Shown here: positions 24,620 through 64,000 of the stretch, in pieces | Position numbering within the stretch: the stretch's first letter is position 1 | Layout: every line of letters begins with the position of its first letter | Assembly (NCBI RefSeq): GCF_027596085.1 | Contig: NC_072449.1 | Coordinates: forward strand, 27,179,123 to 27,243,122 | Reading direction: 5' to 3' | Length of the DNA: 64,000 nucleotides | DNA from: Anoplopoma fimbria | Lineage: Eukaryota > Chordata > Actinopteri > Perciformes > Anoplopomatidae | Program-made: the position numbers and the translations under genes | The notes under the pieces: generated by a model | What the model was told of the DNA's origin: nothing | Database searches by the model: none | What the model saw: the letters and a program-made list of their open reading frames with translations, nothing else

Positions 24620-25030
24620 AACAGCCAATCGGAAAAATGAGACCCCCTCTCGTCCAATTGAATTAAACCTGCAGTGGTGCAGCGATGACGTATTTTTCTG
24701 GGACAGCCAATGGCGCCGCTATTCCTTGGGCCAACCCCGGAAGTTAGGACTGCACTGGTCTACGCGACAAAAAGCCGATGGGATTGTTGGATTATTGCAG
24801 AAAATAAACTATTTTGGCGAACACAAGTTTATGATACTTACACGTTTAGTTCAGAAAGATAATCTACACGAATGAGCACCATTGTTATCATTTCGCAAGC
24901 GTCACTAAGACCGACAGAAGTAAAAAGCTAATGTTATGCTATAAACGAACTACACCACGGTCGCATTATTGCGCGTATACACTACAAGGTAGAGGAGCCG
25001 CGCCGGGCGGTGTGATGACGTTTTGTAGTC
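24620..25030. promoter_or_regulatory. Second promoter-like cluster upstream of prdm10
   Basis: Two CCAAT boxes (24624-24628 and 24707-24711), CRE-like TGACGTA (24686-24692), an ETS site CCGGAAGT (24737-24744) and TGACGT (25016-25021) lie within 400 bp, with more CpG than the neighbourhood. It may be a distal prdm10 promoter or a divergent start for an unannotated transcript. Confidence 0.4.
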
Positions 25031-25247
25031 TCATTTAGCGACTTGTTAGCAACTGTCTTAAATTCACATTAAAGCTTCAAAATTAGAGTATTAATTGTTG
25101 TATGTTATATTGTAGAACAAAAGATTAAAATCTCCTGATTTGTCTTATTTTAGGCATCTGACCAAAAAACATAAAGAAAACAAAAAACCTCCATGAAACC
25201 ACTGAACTGGCGTTTCAGGACTCATTCACCCAAATAACGAGGTTTTA

Positions 25248-25264
25248 CTGCCCCCCTGTGGTCA
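25248..25264 (-). promoter_or_regulatory. CTCF-like motif, copy 1 (weak)
   Basis: CTGCCCCCCTGTGGTCA occupies the same place in the repeat unit as the motifs at 26483 and 26886, but has one base changed in the core compared with the reverse CTCF consensus. Confidence 0.4.
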
Positions 25265-25285
25265 GAGAGAAGAACTGCAACATTA

Positions 25286-25687
25286 CATTACATTACATTT
25301 ACATTACATTACATTACATTACATTACATTACATTACAGTCATTTAGCAGACGCTTTTATCCAAAGCGACTTACAGGAAGTGTATTCAACATAGGTATTC
25401 AAGAGAACTACTAGTCACCAGAAGTCATAAGTGCATCTCCTTTCTTAAACAAGCATCTTAAAGCATAAACCAGAGCAAAAGTATAGTGCAGAGGCAAATT
25501 ACTACGAAAACAATAATTGCAACAGACTAATCCGAATATAGTAAGTGGTACAAACTACTACGAATAGGATAAGTGCAGTAAACAAATACAAATTCAATAA
25601 GTGCAGCGAACTGATACAAATACAGTAAGTGCAACAACTAATACGAGTGCAATAAGTGCTACGAGGAAGGCTCAGGGTAGTACTTCT
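25286..25687 (-). mobile_element. 402-bp insertion with 8-bp target duplication
   Basis: The flanks CAACATTA (25278-25285 and 25688-25695) are identical. The uninterrupted sister copy at about 26910 shows the empty site GCAACATTAACTTC. The left end carries ATTAC repeats and GTCATTTAGCAGACGCTTTT, shared with the SINE-like element; the rest (ATAAGTGCA-type short repeats) differs. Confidence 0.8.
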
Positions 25688-25984
25688 CAACATTAACTTC
25701 AACAAGTTTGAGTCAATGCAGACATGACAGTATACCTCTGGTGAATACTCCAAAATATAGTTGCCAAACTGAAGCAAACACAATAAGCTGACAGACACAA
25801 ACGGTCATTGAGTGATAGTGTATCTTAATCTTAGCAATTCATGTAAGTTTATATTCAGATGTTTCAATAAAGACAAACAATTTTGTTGGTAATATTTTTA
25901 TTTGTATTAATATTGTACAGACTTGATCGCATTCTTGTATTTCCACAGAGAGCTTTAAAAACACAGTGACAAGTGAACAGAATA

Positions 25985-26240
25985 AAGAGATAAAGTTAAA
26001 GATAAAGAGGTTTTTATTGTCATTGTAGTGATACACGAAATTTCGTTTGGTAGCCCTCAGCCAGCCAGCAGCAGCGAACAGCAAACACTGTACAACAAAC
26101 AACAATATACAACACAATAACAAGAATATACAGATAAAAATACACAAAAGGAATGAAAACTTTACTATGTACAGCAGGTGAGTATTAAAAATTAAAGATG
26201 TGTGCAAACAGTGCAGTGTAAACATTGGTTTTGGCTGTGC
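25985..26240 (-). repeat. Interspersed repeat, unnamed
   Basis: The copy begins near TTTTTATTGTCATTGTAGTG and has ACGAAATTTCGTTTGG, then many short AACAATATACAA-like stretches. The combination resembles a frequent teleost repeat whose ends read TTTATTGTCATTGTAC and ACGAAATTTC. Confidence 0.5.
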
Positions 26241-26482
26241 AAACAGAGTATAAAGTGTATCAGTGGAGTTTTGCTGCTGTAGCTGTAGCTCAGTGCTGTT
26301 TAGCACACTGTGTTAATAATAAGGAGTAATGTACTATATTTGTTTTAATATTGAACAGACATTAAAGCATACTGCCATTTTCGCTGAGTACTTTCAAAAT
26401 ACAGTGACTAAGCCGAAACAAGCGATCAGAATGGTCACCGTAAAAAGGTGGAGATGACAGAATCTAAAATCACGCAGGTGTA

Positions 26483-26499
26483 CTGCCCCCTGGTGGTCA
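26483..26499 (-). promoter_or_regulatory. CTCF-like motif, copy 2 (full consensus)
   Basis: CTGCCCCCTGGTGGTCA is, on the minus strand, TGACCACCAGGGGGCAG. This matches the vertebrate CTCF core CCASYAGRKGGCAS throughout. Binding is inferred. Confidence 0.65.
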
Positions 26500-26885
26500 C
26501 TGAGAATAGCTGCAATATTAATATCATCAAGTTAGCATCGATGCACCCATGAGAGTATACTTCTGGTAAACACCCTTAAAAATACAGCTGCTAGACGGAA
26601 GCAATACGATTAAACCAGCTCAAACGGAGGGATTTTCAATATTTTGAATTATTGATTGTTTACGTCTATTTATATTTAGAGCTTTTTAGTACAGGCAATC
26701 AAATAAAGTTTTTTTCGATTTCTTTTTATGCTTTATTGTACTTTATGTAGCGCTGCTAGCTTAGGCTCACATTACTTATGTTGTAAAAGTTTTTTTAATA
26801 GAACGTATATCTCAAAGTCTTTTTTTCTGTTAAACCGTGGAGATGACAAGCCAAAGTTAACCGACATCTAAGTCACGTGTGTTTA

Positions 26886-26902
26886 CTGCCCTCCGGTGGT
26901 CA
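26886..26902 (-). promoter_or_regulatory. CTCF-like motif, copy 3
   Basis: CTGCCCTCCGGTGGTCA differs by two bases from the copy at 26483 and keeps CCACCGGAGGGCAG on the minus strand, still close to the CTCF core. Confidence 0.5.
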
Positions 26903-26974
26903 CAGAGAGGAACTGCAACATTAACTTCATCAAGTTAGCGTAAGTGCCGACATGAAAGTGTACTTTCGAAATAC

Positions 26975-27254
26975 ATTACATTACAGTCATTTAGCAGACG
27001 CTTTTCTCCAAAGCGACTTACAGTCAGTAGTATATTACATATCATTCACCCATTCACACACTGATGACAGGCTACCATCAAGGTGCCACCATCAGACTCT
27101 AACTAACATTCATCATCAGTCCACACCGATGGCCTTCAGGAGCAACTTGGGGTTAAGTGTCTTGCCCAAGGACACATCGACTGCCGAAGCCGGGTATCGA
27201 ACCACCGACCCTCTGATTGGAGAACTACCTTGCTCTCCACTACGCCACAGCCGC
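26975..27254 (-). mobile_element. Complete SINE-like element with 8-bp target duplication
   Basis: Reading the minus strand, the A-box-like TGGCGTAGTGG and B-box GGTTCGATACC lie near 27190-27245 and the tail AAGTCGCTTTGG...CTGTAATGTAATG at 26975-27020. The flanks CGAAATAC (26967-26974 and 27255-27262) are identical. It contains one unit of the sequence that forms the minisatellite at 23068-23470. Confidence 0.88.
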
Positions 27255-28397
27255 CGAAATACTTGCCAAACCAAAGCCCTCAGATTACCACCGCACATCG
27301 TTATTAAATCAGTTATACTGATAATATATATATATACAAATACATATATTACAACTAATAGTATTTTGTAAAAAATATTGTATAGTTCAGAAATTATAGC
27401 ATACCACCATCTCCGGTCGAAGATGGACAAAACAAGCGTTTGGAACAGAAACCAAAATATCAAACTAGCAAATATTTAGACCTGAATCGGATTATTTCCA
27501 GTGAATACTTTTAAATTAAATAAGACCAAAGCAATTCGAGATAACATGTATACAATTCAATGAAACTACACTTACAGTGAGCAACTACAATTTTTCTCCA
27601 CTTGCGGTTAAAACACTATAAGCAAGAATAGTGTCGTTACGCACTATTATCATTGGAAGGCAGGGTTTGATTTTTCAGCGATACTGTTAGATTAAATTAA
27701 TATATTGACCAAACACAGAACACAAGACTAATAGCTACTGCACACTGGTGAAAATATGTATTTCTCTCCACATTGTATAAAACAGCCAATACATACATGC
27801 ATTTGTAAATGTAAGCACAGCAAAACAATTTAGAAAGCAAAAACAGTAAACATGAATTTCATTTTTTTTCCTATTGCTAATACACATTTTTAAACCAAAT
27901 CTCTTGCTGCTCTGTTGGTTTCCATTCTTGTTGTAAAGAGGCACTCACTCATGTTTTTTTTAAAGAGCTTAAAAACTGATTTACAAATCGACAATCAAGC
28001 ATTAGAGGTGTTCAGAGTTTTGGAGACTTGAGCTGATGTTTCTCTCTTTCTCTGTGTCAGTCTCAATAATTGTCCTTTTTGTAAAAAAATTTAAACAAAA
28101 CTACAGTTTTGTGTTTAAGAAGATGATGATGACTATTACTAATGTGTGTTTCTTGGAATAATTCCTTAGACTTCTCACATGCTATATATCCATGACTGTT
28201 TTGAGGTAAAATTTAGAAAATTCCTCTTTGACTAGAGTGCTTTTTAACTACATGACTAAGGGAAGTTTCTATAATACACCCTATGAATAATACTGGACAC
28301 CAATGTACTACTGTTGTATACTGTACTAATCACATTATATTTGTTTAGGATCAATGTGCAGTGAAGACTCTGTTGAGAGACAAGTGGTTTTGCATAC

Positions 28398-28442
28398 CTT
28401 AAATAAATGAAAATGGTCGCCAAGTTCCAGCCTATTTGTTTC
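28398..28442 (-). CDS. Candidate exon of an unrecognised minus-strand gene
   Basis: A strong acceptor (TTTTCTTTGGCTTTAG) and donor (AAG|gtatgc) bound 45 nt open in phase 0 (ETNRLELGDHFHLFK). It is the third of three in-frame candidate exons with 28835-29008 and 29608-29670. No terminal exon could be settled. Confidence 0.35.
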
Positions 28443-28676
28443 CTAAAGCCAAAGAAAAGGCAAAGTATAACACAAACATTTGCAAATTCAACTTGTTCAA
28501 ACACATCTACCAGCTAATGTTTCAAAAATGAATAACCACTCTGAGTGCCATGCCTGAAGCAAGGATGCCTTTTTCAATAAGCCATCAGAGAGAAATACAA
28601 CTGACAATTTAGGAAGAAAAGAAACAAGTTGCCGACAACATAATCAAATCCCAAAAGGCTGATGGCGTTGTTTGTT

Positions 28677-28778
<102 letters not shown>

Positions 28779-28834
28779 CCCTATTAATACAACCAATTGA
28801 ACAAAGAAAATTAGATCTTTGTTCGTCACATTAC

Positions 28835-29008
28835 CTCCAAAACAGAAAATGTTCCCTCTGGTTGGATCATTCGCTCAGACTTTCTCCAACATCCAGAACG
28901 TTTGTGTCTTTTAACGTAAGAAGAGAAGCCTAATCCACTTGAATTGGAATCAGATGAGTTTGTTTCAGATGGAAACTGTTTGAATGGACTCTTCTTCCTT
29001 TTCTTCAT
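28835..29008 (-). CDS. Candidate exon of an unrecognised minus-strand gene
   Basis: An acceptor GCTTGTTTTTCAG and donor GAG|gtaatg bound exactly 58 codons: basic at the start (MKKRKKSPFKQF), a Ser/Asn-rich middle, then RKSERMIQPEGTFSVLE. No family is recognised. Codon-like composition and phase agreement with its neighbours favour a real exon, but a pseudogene or chance cannot be excluded. Confidence 0.4.
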
Positions 29009-29389
29009 CTGAAAAACAAGCAGACATTACCTCTACAGCAGTGTTTGAACAAACATAAGGGGTGTAAGAAGTATGTAGATGCTTTACTTCAGTGGCAATA
29101 CCCAAAGACAATATATTACAAGTAAACAACCTGCATATAAATTGTAACTTAAGTATAAGTACATGACCACAGGACAATAACAATAATAACATAATAACAT
29201 GACAATAGAAACCTGTGCAATACATTGCACATTGCACTGTGCAATAATGGTTAGAAAGGTTAAAAGTAGTTGAAATAGTTGTTGTTTTTTTCTCTGTCTG
29301 TAAATATAGTATTTCAGTTATTGTTGTTTTTTCTATTGTTTTTTTTATTGCTTATTTATAATACTTGTTTTATTTTATTTTAATTTTTA

Positions 29390-29480
29390 TTTTTAGCTTG
29401 TCTTCTTCTACTATGTCTCTTGTGTGCACTTTACTCTACGCTGTTGTAAGTCTGCAAAGGATTATCTTATCTTATCTTAT
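29390..29480 (+). repeat. Retroposon tail with TTATC repeats
   Basis: CTGTTGTAAGTCTGCAAAGG followed by repeated ATCTTATCTT is the usual ending of a frequent teleost retroposon. The 5' part is too diverged to define. Confidence 0.5.
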
Positions 29481-29607
29481 CTAAGTACAGAAATATTTAC
29501 AGTAAAATATTATTTTCTCTAAGAGTCCAACATAGATCCGTTTTTGGCTTTTCTTTTGTGTGGGGTGGAGGGATCCTTGGGGAGGGGGATAGTAGGTCAA
29601 CATTTAC

Positions 29608-29670
29608 AGAATAAAACTTTTGACATTTATAGACAATTTCCCAGCTAATGTTTGTGTCTGATGGAGGCTC
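29608..29670 (-). CDS. Candidate exon of an unrecognised minus-strand gene
   Basis: The exon opens after CACCTGCAG and ends TCT|gtaaat: 21 codons in phase 0 (EPPSDTNISWEIVYKCQKFY, then Ser). Its acceptor coincides with the CTCF-like site at 29670-29683. No start exon could be found upstream, where aplp2 begins on the other strand. Confidence 0.3.
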
Positions 29671-29683
29671 CTGCAGGTGGCGC
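29670..29683 (+). promoter_or_regulatory. CTCF-like motif next to the aplp2 start
   Basis: CCTGCAGGTGGCGC fits the CTCF core CCASYAGRKGGCRC at 13 of 14 positions, about 245 bp before the aplp2 ATG. Its orientation is opposite to the array at 25.2-26.9 kb. Confidence 0.5.
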
Positions 29684-29914
29684 AGTGGATCCGATGAGCC
29701 AGAGGAGGGAGGAGGCACAGAGACCTCTCAGTCCACATTCACACAGGACACCGACACTCAGTCTGCACCAGCAGTTTCTGTCCAGCTCGGGTAACAAAAC
29801 AAGCGGAATAGAGGGATAGATCATCACATTATTCCCCCAGGACGGCCCTCTTTTCCCGCAGAGCTCTCTCAGGATTGAAGTTGTTCACAGAAGCAGAACC
29901 GCAGATCGTGGAAG

Positions 29915-63933
<34,019 letters not shown>

Positions 63934-64000
63934 GTTGGTAATTAGTAGTTTTAAATTATAATGTACCATCCTTCCTTCTCTCTCTCTCTCTCTCTCCCTC

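Larger units (their letters stand above)
25195..27480 (+). repeat. Degenerate tandem repeat, three copies, with CTCF-like motifs
   Basis: Three diverged copies share the order: TTTACTGCCC-type motif, GCAACATTAACTTCATCAAG, GTATACTTCTGG, AAATACAGCTGCC..AAC.GAAGC, an AT-rich part, ATATTG.ACAG and GTGGAGATGACA. The motif-bearing starts are at about 25243, 26480 and 26881. Copies 1 and 3 are interrupted by mobile elements. The unit without insertions is about 400-560 bp. Confidence 0.75.

Noticed and set aside
24579..24875. 98-codon plus-strand open frame upstream of prdm10
   Set aside because: It lies in promoter-like sequence, with no recognisable motif and no downstream exons.

Overview
The window looks like teleost fish nuclear DNA, probably from a percomorph. 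Evidence: AT-rich intergenic and intronic sequence, long CA/TG microsatellites, GT-AG split genes, and many copies of repeat families familiar from teleost genomes. The layout matches the conserved vertebrate neighbourhood in which PRDM10 and APLP2 lie head to head (human 11q24.3, from memory).

Layout. 1-6818: no gene recognised. 6819-10986, minus strand: a nine-exon gene of unrecognised family, about 450 aa, with one predicted membrane segment near the N-terminus followed by a long helical part; all splice phases join cleanly. 13023-24369, minus strand: prdm10, a PR/SET-domain zinc-finger transcription regulator, complete from 5' UTR to stop (22 coding exons, 1170 aa). 24.4-29.9 kb: the divergent intergenic region, holding a degenerate tandem repeat whose copies each carry a CTCF-like motif; two copies are split by mobile elements with 8-bp target duplications. 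29915-63933, plus strand: the 5' part of aplp2 (amyloid precursor-like protein 2): signal peptide exon, a 23.8-kb first intron, the whole E1 domain (growth-factor-like and copper-binding parts) and most of the acidic region. The gene continues beyond the window, where a Kunitz-type exon would be expected.

How they relate. prdm10 encodes a nuclear DNA-binding regulator and aplp2 a cell-surface glycoprotein; they share a neighbourhood rather than a pathway. No operon-like arrangement, RNA gene, CRISPR or phage element is visible. The items most worth a second look are the unrecognised membrane/coiled-coil gene, the CTCF-motif array, a SINE-like element whose single internal unit has expanded into an 18-copy minisatellite, a GC-AG intron in prdm10, and three in-frame candidate exons on the minus strand beside the aplp2 promoter.
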